Assembly (NCBI RefSeq): GCF_030052815.1
Contig: NC_079505.1
Span: 13,308,388-13,372,387 of the forward strand
Direction of reading: 5' to 3'
Length of the DNA: 64,000 bases
From: Hevea brasiliensis
Lineage: Eukaryota; Streptophyta; Magnoliopsida; Malpighiales; Euphorbiaceae
Shown here: positions 36,438-49,198 of the stretch, in pieces
Layout of the letters: each line of letters begins with the position of its first letter
Numbering within the stretch: the stretch's first letter is position 1
Notes under the pieces: generated by a model
Told to the model about the DNA's origin: nothing
The model's input: only the letters and a program-made list of their open reading frames with translations
The model's database searches: none
Made by a program: the position numbers and the translations under genes

Positions 36438-39400
36438 TGTAACGTCCCGAGAATTTCGAGCTCTGATTAGTACTATTTCTGTTATGTGAATAGTATTATT
36501 TAAAGCCAGCTCGAGGACTAAAAATAAGATGAAAATTAATTAAGATAAGCAGAATAAAACCCAAAGTGACCATTCGGTTATGGACTAATTGGTATTATTG
36601 AAAAAGATGGACTATAACCCGATTAAGGGCATTTTGGTCAATTCACTTGGAGAGTTGACTTTTGACCAAAATATCAATTAAATTAAGTGAGATTGATGTA
36701 TCGAAATGGGACTTAATTAACTAAAAGGAATATAAAATAATTAGAATAAGAATTTAATAATTAGAATATTATAAAATTTAATAATTAGTATTAAAATTAT
36801 AATTATAATCATTTAGATATTTATGAAAGAAATAAGACAAACGTATTAATTAAGTGGACACCTCATCACTACCATCATTTCATCTTCATCTTCTTCCTCT
36901 TCCATTCCCTTTGCCGTCCCACTCTCTTTCTTTTTCCTCCATTAGAGCTTCATCTTCCAAGCTTCAAACACATAAATTCTTCCATAATTTTTATAGAAAA
37001 TCAAGCCTTGATTTGAAGAAAGCAAGTAAGGATTCTAAGAAATTTAGAGGATTAGTGAAGAAGAATTGTTGACCAATCGAGGTAAGTTATGATTTAAACT
37101 TAGTTAGTTGTGAATTAATGGAATTCAAGTTTGATTGTGGAGATTTCTATGAATATTGATTGAAATTATGGATGCTATTGAAGGAAGGGATTTTGGTTTG
37201 GGGGAGAACAAGAAGGAGAGTCAAGGTGTGACACCCCTTACCCGTCTACAGTGTAGCCGAGCAAGATATGTCACACTCGGTGCCGGAGCACCCTATCTTA
37301 TCTTAATTTATTCCTTTAATGATTTTGGTTCTCATTTTATTTTAACATTAATTATTTTTCAAAGGAGAAACTAGCGAAGTTTCCCCTGTTATATTATCGT
37401 TTGGCGTATTTCACTATTCACCTGCTTGAAATTTTCAATAATATTTTCCAATGAAAATATCATTCATACTCATCATATTCATCTCACATTCAATTCTTGC
37501 AATTCACATATTCATTTGTACAAATCCATTCATTTCCATACATATTCATTAATGCACGATTTATATATAGAAATTCTCATATTTTCATTAATTTACATAA
37601 TATACAAACTAATTATACAAGTTCATAACTTACATAATATACAAAGTAATTTCAGATGAAAGAGCTAATCTATTAATTTACATCCCATACATATTAAATA
37701 CAATTTCCTCGATTGCATTACAACATATGAAATAATTATAATACACAAAATACATAATATGACTAATGTAAGCCCTATCTAGATGCGTTGTTGAGGAGGT
37801 GACGACCTTGAACACTCTGCAGATCCGAACTCCAAAATTCCAGTCTAATGTCCATTGGGTTTTAGCCTCAGTACTTGCGCGAAGAAAACAATCCATCGCG
37901 CTAAGCATTGCTGCTTAATGGTGCAATAATATAATAAAGAAAATAATATACAATAAAGATAAAACCGAAGCAATATTTGGATGCTCAAGAATTAATTTAA
38001 TTTCGTATGAGATTATTAATATTAGTTTTCGGTTATCCAAATTTGTCCTTCTTTGAAAATGCTTAGTGTATAAACTTTACAGTAATAATATATACAACAT
38101 TAAATTATTTAACAATATTAAATTTAGTCTTGATTTGTTATGAGAGACGCATTTGTAATTTTTATTTATGTTCTACTTCTTTTGCAAATCTTCTTATCAT
38201 TTTACTAATTTATTTCTAGGTATTTTGAATTATTGCATAGTAAATAAATTTTTTAAAACTAATTCTAGTTTCTTTCTTATTCATTCATTTAATTCACATT
38301 ATTCTTAACAAATTTCATTGTCCAAGTAACCTATGATAGGCTGACTAAATTGGATAAGCGGGTCGTGGGCACTGGGCACCGCGGTGCCTCGGGCCGTTAT
38401 ACCATGGGACGTGAAATACAGAACGTCAATCATGTATACAATCAGAGCCATGATAACATATCAGTATGGCTAAAAGCCATGATAATAAGTAATCAGGCAT
38501 AAAAACCATGAGTGCGGGCATAAAGCTATAAATACAGGCATAAAGGCTTACGCAGTGCTGCAAAAATAATACCCTATTGGCTTGCCAATCTATCCAATCT
38601 GACACACGTGTCTAGGCAATACATGGGCACATAAATACCATTAAATGTTAATATATTGTGTTTTATAATTTCATTATTTCATGACAAATTCTAATTATAA
38701 TTTATAATATTTCAATTCTATTCCTAACAGAAGTATAAATTTTTAAAATACATTTCTACATAAATTTTGCCTTTATCATAATGTATACATTCATTATATC
38801 ATTCATATTTATCACAATTCACAGCAATGGTTTTCATAAACCACTATACTCAAAACATTCTTCTTGTTTCTCATATACCATTAATTATGCAAAGTATTAA
38901 TTTCTATTATTATATCTTATGTCTTTGAAGTTACTATTCACTTGACCATTTCCCTTCAAAGGTTGACTTTTTAATTTATAATAGATTTATTAAGTCTAAG
39001 TTTACCAAGATACCACATTTTGCATTTTATTTTTATTGGCATTGATTGCCAAACTCAATTCTTAGCTTCCTAGGTTTTATTTTCAAATTTTCAGAATTTG
39101 AGGTCCAAATTCACTGTTCCATTGGACCTGGCTACAGTAAAAATTTGATAAAACTTTCTTCATCAAAGTTATTTCTTTATGTGTCTTCTTTAATTCCCTT
39201 TATGAATCACTCCATTTAGAGTTTTCTAGCTCAAGATATGCCAATTTTAGTAAGGTTGGCTGGATTGGTATCCACCTAGAATTTCTGGGCATAAACTAAT
39301 TCTGACAATTTTGGTGTCCTGACTTTGATGGACAATTTCATTAAATTCTGGTCAAAATTTGGAGTTATGTTCTTCATGAAAGTTGTCCTAAATTGTCTAA

Positions 39401-42400
39401 ATTTTCCATTGATATAAAATTCAGGTCAATTGGACTTGTCTACACTGAGTTATGGCCAAATGAACAAATACTGTTTATTTGGTCACTTTTACCAGGTCCA
39501 GAATTGGTTACTCGGATTTGGTCAATTTTTAGGGTATCCTAAGTTTGTTTTCTAGGCAAAGTTTCTTCACCAAAGTTTTGGCATTATGTGTCTAGTTTCA
39601 TGCCCAATTGGCCTTGCACCAATTGAACCTATACAACTCCAGTTATTGCTACCTAAACTTGCTGGACTCACATTCAGCTCTGTAGGTCCTATGAGGCAGC
39701 ATACCCAACCTCAAATCCAAAGCCACAATTCACTTCAATTCCTCATCAAACATAGCCAAATGGTTACTAATTGACTATTAGGACTTTCATTCACCAACAC
39801 ATGAGCAAAACCCTAAGTTTGCCCCAAATCCTAACTCCAAAATTCTAATTTACTCAAACAACATGCAATCAAATATTCTAATCATCAATTTCATGTTCAA
39901 TTGCATCAATTCACAACTATAATTCACTTGAATCATTGAAACCCTAAAGTACCCTAGGCTATCGAAATTGGGGGTTTTTCATACATACATAATTTGTTTT
40001 CTTTCTTCCAAACTAACACTCAATTCATAATCTACACAAAGTAAACTCAAGGATTTATGGAAGAAGTAGCATTAACCTTGACTTAGCCAATTCGCAAGGC
40101 TTGAAAACTCTACTTTTTCTCTTTCTTTTTGCTGTCCCAATCTTACTCTAGGTGTGAGGATAAATTTTTGTGAAGGGAAGCTAGGGTTTTGAGGTGGTTT
40201 TGGGGGTAAAACACAAGCTTGAAGTGTGCTCCAATGGAGGTTTCTCTCTTCTCTCTCTCTTTCTCTTTGGTTTGGCTGGTTGAAAATGGGTGTGTAGATT
40301 TTATTTTTTTCATTTTCTCTCTTTTTATTTAGTTTTTATCCCTTTTAATTAGTTTGTCAAGTTGTGATTGGGTGGAGAGTTTTTAATGATATCATAGTGA
40401 TGTCATAAGTCTCATTTTAATTCATTTTCTTTTCTTTTCTTTTCTACTCATTTTCAATTAATTTTTTATTAATATTAGTTCACATTTTACATCATATAAT
40501 TGACCTACTTAAATTGACAAGTCGGTCAAAAATCGTCTCTGAAAGCGAAATGATCAAAATGCCCTGCGTTTTGCTTAACAGACTAAAATTGTCTGTACCG
40601 ATTTTAAAATTTTTTCAAGCATTTTCTTGACATTCTAATGCTATCGAAACCTCAATGACTCTTCTCTGGAGTCTCAAAAATTATTTCACGGAGTTTCCTT
40701 CGGGTTTAAGACTACTAACTATAAAGACAGTGACTTCCCGTTAAGGCAACCCATCACCGGGGCACCGGCTCATTTAACTTTGTTGTATTTTATTTTTAAA
40801 ATTTTTTCTTAATTTTTCTTACACTTATTTGAATTATTTATGACTCCTCACTCTAGTCTAATTGTAGTTCCAGACATTCTGCCTCTCCGGACAGACATTA
40901 GTCATCGGAACAGTAGAACATACGGACTATCTAAAGTGAGGGTGTTACACAAGGTTTTGGGTGAATTGAAGGTTGATTAGAACTTATAATCAAGGTTAGT
41001 GCTAAGAAATTTCATGAATTTTGAAAGTTATTGCTAATTAAGTTAGAGTTTTATATAATTGAGATTTTTATTGTATGAAGCCTATTTAATGCTATTATGC
41101 TTGTATTATGATTATTTGATGTGTATTTATTGAGAAACATAAATGATATGGTGAAGAAATTAAATGAAGTGATATTATGCATTAAGTGTGAATCTGGACA
41201 GCTTGAGTCCAGTGAGACTAAATGCTTATAACTTGAGCTACATAACTTCAATTAATGTAAAACCAAAGGCAAATTAAAGATAAGACAATATACTAAAATT
41301 TTCATGAAGAAACCTTGACTTGAAACAGACTGGAAGATACTTGAATTATGGCTGGAATCTGGTAATGCAAAACTGAAATCCTGAAAAATAACCAAATAAA
41401 TAGTATGCACTAAATTGAGTATAACTTACTCTACAAAACTCTAAATTGAGTAATTCTTGAACTTGTGTAATCCTAAGATACATGAGAACAATTCATATGA
41501 AGGCTATGATGCTAAATTATGATTGTAACCTATCCAAATTTGCTTGACAAAGTGAGCCCAAAAATCTACATGGATTCTGGAAGTGACCTGAAAACTGAGA
41601 TTTGGTCACTGGAACAGTTTTGGCAAAATGGCCATAACTCAAGCTATATAAATGCAAATTGAATGATTCTAAAGTCAAAATAAACATAAGACATAGATCT
41701 ACAATTCTCATGAAAAAGATGTGGCCTAATTCCTGCTGTACCATAATCAAATTTATTAAGAAAATTGAGGTACCAAATCTGAAATTTATGAAGTGTAAGC
41801 ATAATTATTTAAAATATGAATTGTGATTAATGCCAGTGGCATGTTGAGCATGAATGGCATGTGAAATTATGTTTAGGACCTATGTTTCCCATGATGAATG
41901 AGATGACGACTGAATGATGAAAGAATGATAACGAAATAATGAAATAATGAGAACCTTGAATTGCTAATGATAATAAATTAGCCCGAGTAAGCCTAGATAG
42001 TAGTGCATAGGTTGGATTGATTGGCAACCCAAGAAGGGACGAGATTAGTAGTACTGCCCATGGCTTCTATGCCTAGATACCATTAACAAGCACCGAGTAT
42101 CCGATATGGTTATCTCTTATTCATAATTGCTTTGAATAATCATTGGTAGGCACCGAGTGTCCAATATGATTATTCTCATGGCTTTTATGCCTAATTATAT
42201 TGCATACCAGGTAGGCACTGATGTGTCCGACGGTATGACGACCAAAGGCACCGAGTGTTCAACGCTAGTAAAACTCGCGTATCCATTCCAAACAGTTCTG
42301 TTAAAGATTACTTTGGGCACCAAAATAAATAAAAAAAGTTGAATATCGAAATAAAGAAAAGGAAAGATCCAATGAAATTAAATATTTTCAAATATCATAA

Positions 42401-43171
42401 AAATAAGGAAATATGAGAAAACAAGAGAAAAATATTGTGAAAAGTATCCAAAATAGTTATGTAGTTAAACAAATAAAATGACTATAAAAATTTTGATGTT
42501 ATAAATTCTTTATTCTTTTAAGTGATTAATGAATATTTAAATGTGCATTTTCCTTATTCTTACAAGCATGAATTTTTTTTTTTTAGTTTGTATATTGTAT
42601 TTTTATTATGTTAGTGCTTAGTGCACCACTAAGCAGAAATGCTTAGCGCGATGATTTCTCCTCACGCAGGTCCAAGCGATAGGACCCAGTAGACTTGGGA
42701 CAGAGATTTGGACTGATCTACAGTAATAGTCATTGTCACCTCCGCACATTATTCTGGTAGATATCATTGGCCCATAGTAGTGCATGATCATATGTATTAT
42801 AATTAAATACAAAGTTTGTAATTAAATTTTGAGATGTATGATAAATGTGCACATTTTGTAAATGAATGTGATGAAGGAAATTTGTGTATAGAAATGGATG
42901 TGAATAGATAAGGAAATATGAGTTGTGATGTTGAAATTATTATAAATTTGAGACTTTCTAATATGGATAATTTGAACAGGACTATTCTTTAACAGGCAAA
43001 ATATTAATATTACAGGGAAACTCTTGCAGTTTCCATTTAAAATTTGTTTAATTAAACTATGATGAAATTAAATTGACCATTAATTGAATAAGATAAGATT
43101 AGTTATTTTAGCACAGAATGTGTCATTCCTTTGCTCGTATATACTGTAGATTGGATAAGGGGGGTGTTACA
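36438..43171 (+). mobile_element. Solo-LTR-like element, outer, split by an antisense relative
   Basis: It starts TGTAACGTCCCGAG and ends GGGGTGTTACA, with 5-mers GGCTT (36433-36437) and AGCTT (43172-43176) beside it, a 4 of 5 match. E copy 1 at about 30345-30370 shows the uninterrupted site. Without the nested element it is about 3.0 kb. It has no gag or pol, so a solo LTR of a Ty3/gypsy (probably Tekay-like) family is likely. At 42610-42740 it has the 'gcttagtgcaccactaagc' and 'gcttagcgcgatga' region that is found reversed in the nested element. A pyrimidine-rich leader-like stretch at 36870-36940 gives a short open frame that I do not regard as a gene. Confidence 0.7.
37227..40949 (-). mobile_element. 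Solo-LTR-like element, inner, antisense to the outer one
   Basis: 3,723 bp, TGTGACACCCCTTACCC...GAGGGTGTTACA, flanked by a perfect 5-bp duplication CAAGG (37222-37226 and 40950-40954). Its 'cgcgctaagcattgctgctt' region (37890-37915) is the inverse of the corresponding part of the outer element, so it reads on the minus strand. Similar in layout to 8302-11975. No gag or pol seen. Confidence 0.8.
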
Positions 43172-43367
43172 AGCTTAGTGGCTCATTAGATATTATAATG
43201 CTTATTAGATATGATGACATGGCATTGATGTTCAGTTTAACAACTTATTTTGACGTTAGGGTATAACTAAATCGGGCGCCAAAGGTTGGGGTAAAATTGT
43301 TAAAAAAAAAAGGATGGGGTAACATTGTAAAAATGGGCAAAGGTTAGGGTTTTTTGACAATTTTCCC
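43172..43367. repeat. Right end of E copy 2
   Basis: Matches 30360-30547: 'tattataatgcttattagat', 'gatgacatggcattgatg', then the inverted-repeat end. See the E copy 2 entry. Confidence 0.7.
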
Positions 43368-44090
43368 TTCTCTTTTAGTGAAACTAACTAATTAGTTCTT
43401 GTATTTTAAAAATACTACTACTTAGTCCCTTTATTTCAGTGAAACTAATTAGTTATTTCTTATATATTGAAAACACAATATTTTAAAAAAATATTCCTAA
43501 ATGAAAATAAAAATTTTGTTGTATAGAAACTAAATACAAATTTATATTTTTAAATTGTTCAAGTATTTTCATTTAATTTTTTGAACATCATTTTTATATT
43601 TTTTTTCTAGTGGAAAATAAGTTTCCTAGATTATAACCTTGATTACTTACAGATTTAGGGCAATTAACTAACCTTTTTACACATACAATTGTATTAATTT
43701 ATATCAAAAGATGAAAAATAGAGAAAGAATGAGGAGAAGAAAGATATGGGTGCAAAGTGGAAGAAATATGTGAAAAGACAAATAAATGAGGTAGAATCAG
43801 AGTAGTTTAGCTATAAAAAAGATAATGGGAGGAACTAAAGAGTTAACAAAACCAAATTATATACACTAAGTAATTTATTTTTCAAAATATAGGGCTAACT
43901 AATTAGAATTATCAAAATAAAGGAACTAAATAATAGTTTGACTAGATTCCTTGACTAACAGAAAATTTGATGAAAGAATTAAATAGTTTAATAGAAGTAA
44001 AATACAAGAATTAAATAGTATATTTTTCAAAATATAAAAGCTAAATAATTAGTTTTATTAAAATATGAGGACTAAATATTCCAAAATATT

Positions 44091-45509
44091 AATTTAAGTT
44101 TAAAATCCAATAATTGTTAGGATAGTTATTGTCCATGTTTAAATTCTAATACGAGTCTAATAAATAGCAAAAATATTTAATATTTGCATCACTTAAAAAT
44201 ATAATTAACAATAAATTAATTATAAACGTTAAATTTTTTTTTATTTCTAATAAATTTAATAAATTACTTATAAAAGAATATATTAGAAATCAATAAAAGA
44301 ACACATTAATAATAGAGACTCTTTCTGGTTCTTTCTGTTGTTCATAACTCTTTCTTGCTCCTTTCTTTCTATTTTTCCTTCAAAAAAATGATAAAATAAA
44401 ATTAATTAAAATATAAAATAAAAATTGTAATTAATTTTACTCTTAATCTCATCTCAAAATTTAAAATCAAAATCAACAGATATTTAATTATTCAAACAAC
44501 AAAATATTTTTTTAAAAAAATATTTCAAAAACATTTTTAAGTTATAAAAAATATAAGTATTTATTAGTTTCATAAAATTTTTAAGAACTAAAAGGTAATT
44601 AACGTAAAAGCAATAATAGAATTTGTTATTAATATTTTGACTCGGGTCTTTTTTTTTTTTATGATAAAGGTTGAAGTATTTTGGGATACTAAACCCGACG
44701 AAACTCGAATTGGTTTGATTAATATATATATATAATTGAACTTGGGTTGAGTTTGAGCTTAGGAAAAAAATACCATTATCTTTTGAGTTTTACATATTAA
44801 ATATTTATTAAATAATTAATTAGATATAAAAATATATATTTTTATAATATATAAAAAATAGTTTTTTTTTTTCAAAATAAAAGCAAAAGCTCAAAGGAAA
44901 TAGGCAATCCCACAAACATCATGATAAATTATTAATTAAAATATACAAAGTTAAACACATTACTTTGATCATAATAATTGGGTTTTTGATATAGTTTCAT
45001 AGGCATAGGCTCAACTTTAGAATGGATCCTCCCTCCAAAAAAGTTTTCAAAAAATAATTAAATATACATTGCCAATTTGTTTATAAAATATGTAAATAAT
45101 TATTAAGGAATGGCCAATAAGTCTCAATTTTTATAATTGTATCATAATTTTTTTTTTAATAATTATACCCTTAGTTATTAACATAAAATTTAACTACACC
45201 CTGCCGCATTTGTTAAATTTAACAGACTTGCCATATTAAACTCCCTCACCCCCTCACCATGATAGAAGGATCTCCATCCTTCATCACCTCTCTTCCTCAC
45301 ACGTAAAACTGACCTCCACCTCATCTCCCTGAACATCTACCCACACCAGTACTGATTCACCTACTCCACACAGCCAGCTCCATCCCTCTCACTTGCACAC
45401 ACAGCCCTTCCATCTCTACACTAGACCATTAGCATTGACCCATTTCCCTCCCCCTTAACACTAGCCGAAAACAAAGCCCTCACCCATCAAGTGCTACATG
45501 ACACAGGCA
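44091..45509. other. Unassigned AT-rich sequence
   Basis: No recognisable gene or element. It contains a short (TA)n tract near 44722 and, at 45235-45480, a C-rich pyrimidine stretch ('ccctcaccccctcaccatga') that stands out from the AT-rich surroundings. No long open frame on either strand. Confidence 0.5.
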
Positions 45510-46514
45510 AATTAAATTGAATACAATTAGATTGAATATTCAAGACATTGTACAGTATATTATAGTCAAAACTGAACAACTTTGTCGGTGAATTGATCCC
45601 ATAGATGATAAAAATTTTCATATCCAAAAACTCATTATCACAGTCTAAGCAGTAAGCAATATTTAGCTGAAATTTATTGAATACTGAAAAAAAGGAACTA
45701 AAAATGATAGCAAGTAGTCAGGCCTAATTCACAAAATGCACTGACAAGGGAAGTAGCATATAATATAATAGGAGAAGGTTCTCACAAGAAAAAGGGAAAG
45801 GCATCAACATAGACACAATAATAAGTCCTTTTTCCTATGCCAACTATGGCAATGTTTATGAAATAACAGAAGGATCCTTCTGTTAAAAACAAACAGAGAA
45901 CACAACCTGTTGAAGTACTCATTGTTGGTGAACAACAGAAACAGGCCAGTAGACTTGATCAGTGATGAAAAATATCAATAAATTGTCCAAATATATATGA
46001 AATGCGTACTAGGTGGCTTTAGAGGTGGTTCCTCTGATAACATCAGATTTTCATGATTTTCAAATAGGAAGTACGCTAATGAAGGGTTCAGCATTGTGTT
46101 TGAGCTTGTAGAAACACTTCAAAGATGTTAAATACTGAGACCAAATGGAAGATAGCTATCAAACAACTTCACCTGAAATTATCTACAAAGAGAGCAGAAA
46201 AACCTTCATACTAACGCATTGCTGACCCTCTAATGAGGGTAATTTCTTAGCCATTCTGTTTGCTATACTCAATGCATAGGAGTCACTTTACTCTTTCATA
46301 ACGATGTGGCAATAAAACATATTCATTAACGTCAATGTGCATATGCAACATAAAAACATAATGCTAGAACTAAAATACAGTTTCTTATAAAAAGGGAAAG
46401 TAACTAACCAGAGTGATTGTAATTGTACTCGTTCGAAAAAGATTGAAGAACCAATAATTCACAACAAAGCAAAGACCACCTCCATTTGTTGATTAGGTTT
46501 TTATTCTTAAAATC
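45510..46514. repeat. Duplicated 3' flank of PPR2 (segment D, copy 2)
   Basis: Similar to 1015-2127 and to 56310-57771. Landmarks: 'agattgaatattcaag', 'ggatccttctgttaaaa', 'aataaattgtccaaa', 'gtggttcctctgataac', and 'taatgagggtaatttcttag'. Confidence 0.7.
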
Positions 46515-48250
46515 TCACTTCAAATTTACACCTTTAGAACCTTCAGAACGATATCGTAGTTTTCTTAGAATGAGATCGTCATTGCGCGATAAATGTATTA
46601 TCAATTCGAAGGTGGTGGCATCTGCAGAGAATCCTTTATCAACCATGTCATCAATAAACCGTGTTGCCTTTGGTACATCCTCATTCCTCTAAAGACTTCA
46701 TATGCTTCATCTAGTAAAACTTCATTGCAAAGTGCTTTTATTATTGTACTATATGTATAAACATCAGGCTGTAAACCTTTTTCAAAAAGCCTAGAAAATA
46801 GTTCCTCGGCATCATTAAGCCTCCCAGCTCTGCACATAACATCAATCAAAATGGTATAGCACACACAATTAGGCTTCAACTGACTCTTTTCCATCACTTT
46901 AAATAGTGTGAGTGCCTCATCAACATCCCCCTGTCTGCACAAACCATCGAGCATAATTGAGAAAGTTATTATATTTGGCTGCTGACCATGAGAACACATG
47001 TTCTTGAAAACCTCCAGTGCAGTTCGGGATCGCCCAGCTTTCCATAATACCTTTATAAGAGTAGTATAAGTAACACAGTTGGGAATTAAACCATTTTTAG
47101 GAATTTCATCAAAAAGTTTATTGCTTCATCTATCCTTCTGCTCTTGCAATATCCATTAATTAAGATGTTGAAGCTAAATACATCAGCTATGCCACTGCTT
47201 AACATCTGATTAAACAGTTTTCTAGCTTCGTCTATTTGGCTACACATACAACATCCATCCATCAAAGAACTGTAAGTGACAACATCAGGCTTCACACCTT
47301 TTTGCATCATTATTTTCATTATTCCTTACAAAGAGTGTCGATCAATAAATTGAAGGTAAAAATGCCTGGCGATACGTTTTGCCCTACCATTTCTTTCAAC
47401 AAGGCCAAAGCTTGATTCCATTTGCCTAAATTGCAAAGACCTTGAATTAAGCAGGTGTAAGTGACAACATTAGGTGAAATACCTTTATTCCTCATTCGAG
47501 AGAAGAGGTCTAAAGCCTCAATAACTAGCTTATCCTTGCAAAGAGCATCTATAATTGCACTGTATGTCACAACATCGGGCTCACAACCTCTCTCAACCAT
47601 TTCCTTTAGCAGCCCAACAACCACATCTGTCTTCCCACATTTACACAGAGCATTTACTATTACAGTGTAGGTATAAACATTAGATTGATAACCTCCGGCA
47701 ACCATATCATTGAAAAAGTCTACAGCTCCATTAGTTTTACCATCTATACAGAGCCCATTAATTAAGGTACTAAATGTCACAGTATTGGGCTCCAATCCAA
47801 ATTTGATGATTTTCCCCAGAACTGAGAAGCCAAAATCCACAAGTTGTAAGCGGCAGAAGCAATTAATCAGGATAAAGAGAGAATAAACATTGTGTGAGAT
47901 TCCTAGAGACTCAGTTGTTCTGGACAAAGAAATGACCTTTTGATATTGTTTCATTCCCACAAGCGCAGATAAAATTCGACAAAATTGAACAATAGAAGGC
48001 AGAGGACGCATAAGAATGATATGATTAAAGGAAGCTAAGACATCATCAACGTCTCTAAAAGAAGAAGAATTAAAGTTAGATCTCAAAAAACGTCGAGATT
48101 TTGCATCTTTAGGATTATGCGTGGAAGTAGAAGAATGGAAGTAATTGGTAAATAATAAGGATGGAGATTGAATGATACCCATTTCAGTTTGCAGTTGAAA
48201 GTAGAAGACCTCCCAGTTCTCATGAAAATCCTCTGTGCCGCCATCATCAT
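46515..48250 (-). pseudogene. PPR2: RFL-type PPR pseudogene with four frameshifting deletions
   Basis: Collinear with PPR3 but interrupted. The start region MMMAAQRIFMRTGR is put out of frame by a 1-nt deletion near 48208. A 25-bp deletion near 47323 joins two GAA-ended stretches (repeat 8). A 1-nt deletion in an A run lies near 47120 (repeat 10), and a deletion of about 67 bp near 46681 removes the end of repeat 14 and start of repeat 15. A 6-bp in-frame loss also shortens the STSTST run. The longest surviving frame (47319-48182, 287 codons) starts at an internal Met corresponding to residue 24 of PPR3 and holds repeats 1 to 8. The terminal stop position (46515) is conserved. Non-functional as a full-length protein; the 287-aa piece lacks the targeting peptide. 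Confidence 0.92.
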
Positions 48251-48299
48251 CTTGAGAGAGAGAGAGGCTCCGCGTGTCTTGGGGCGAAAGAGAGTGTCT

Positions 48300-49198
48300 A
48301 GCAATTATCTATTTATCTATAAAAACAGTAACTTTATATTCCATTTATTATTTAGTTTTTTTAGAAAGCTTTGTTATTTAGTTAAATAATAATTCAAATT
48401 AACAAATATTATTTTATTTTTTTATATAATCAACCCCAAATTAAACTTAAGCTCAAGATTTATAATTCTAAAAAAACCTCATTACCACTAAAACAAATTA
48501 GTACAAATGTTATTTTGTTATTACTTGTCTAAGCTATATAGTATATTTTGAACTTAATTAACTAAATTACATTGAAGAGAAAAGTATGGTATCAAACTAA
48601 CAATTAAAAATATTTTAAATTTTTAATTTTAGAATATTATTTTATAATAAAATAAATATTTAACATAAAATTTTCATATTAATAAATTTATTTATATTAA
48701 TGAACAATAAATTTTACTATATTAAAATTTATATAGAATAAATAAAAAAATTATGTACTTTTTGCTGTATAAAATAATAAAATAAAAAATTTAATAACTC
48801 AAAATAACATATTAATAGAATAAATTATTGACACTATTATTTTTGAACTCAAAGGTTGACAAAATAGAGAAAATTTTAAATTTCTTTGCAATAATTATTA
48901 ATTATTTATATTAATATAAAAATTTTAAATTATATATATATATATATATAATTTAATAAAAATTTATTTTATTCTTTTTATCCTAATATGATTCGATCAA
49001 ATCAAACATCCTTAAACATACGATGTGCTTTCATCCACACAAAATAGCAATTATAGTCATTTTTTTCATAAGTTAATATTTTCTTTTAATAATAAAAGTA
49101 TTAATAACGAATTTGTTTCTTCCTTTCCAAATAAAATCATAAAAATTATACCATATTAGCACTATATTGGTTAAAGTATTTTTTATAGTCATAAAATA
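48300..49198. repeat. PPR upstream segment (U, copy 2)
   Basis: The sequence directly upstream of PPR2, similar to parts of 15312-18366 and 59680-63830 but shorter: the stretch matching about 15500-17500 is largely missing. Ends in the target site of the F element (CATAAAATA, 49190-49198). Promoter elements for PPR2 would lie here, but I can point to none with confidence. Confidence 0.65.

Larger units (their letters stand above)
31822..43367. mobile_element. Family E copy 2, split by a LINE and by nested LTR-like elements
   Basis: The left arm begins near 31822 ('agtaaatcactaaaaaaaat'); the right arm ends near 43367 ('ttttttgacaattttccc'). Removing the inserted LINE (with its 16-bp duplication) and the outer LTR-like element leaves about 1.64 kb, close to the 1.49 kb of E copy 1, and the order of landmarks is the same. 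It occupies the same place in R as copy 1, so R plus E was duplicated together. Flanking 9-mers are degenerate. Confidence 0.6.
31652..44090. repeat. Repeat R, copy 2, with E copy 2 and nested insertions
   Basis: R sequence flanks a second E element (about 31822-43367), which in turn contains the RTE LINE (32341-35492) and two LTR-like elements (36438-43171). The R right arm is at about 43368-44090 ('ggaactaaataatag', 'gaggactaaatatt'). Confidence 0.6.

Noticed and set aside
36854..37072. A 72-codon Ser/Leu-rich frame
   Set aside because: It lies in the pyrimidine-rich leader-like part of a solo-LTR-like element. Similar stretches in the related element do not keep a frame.
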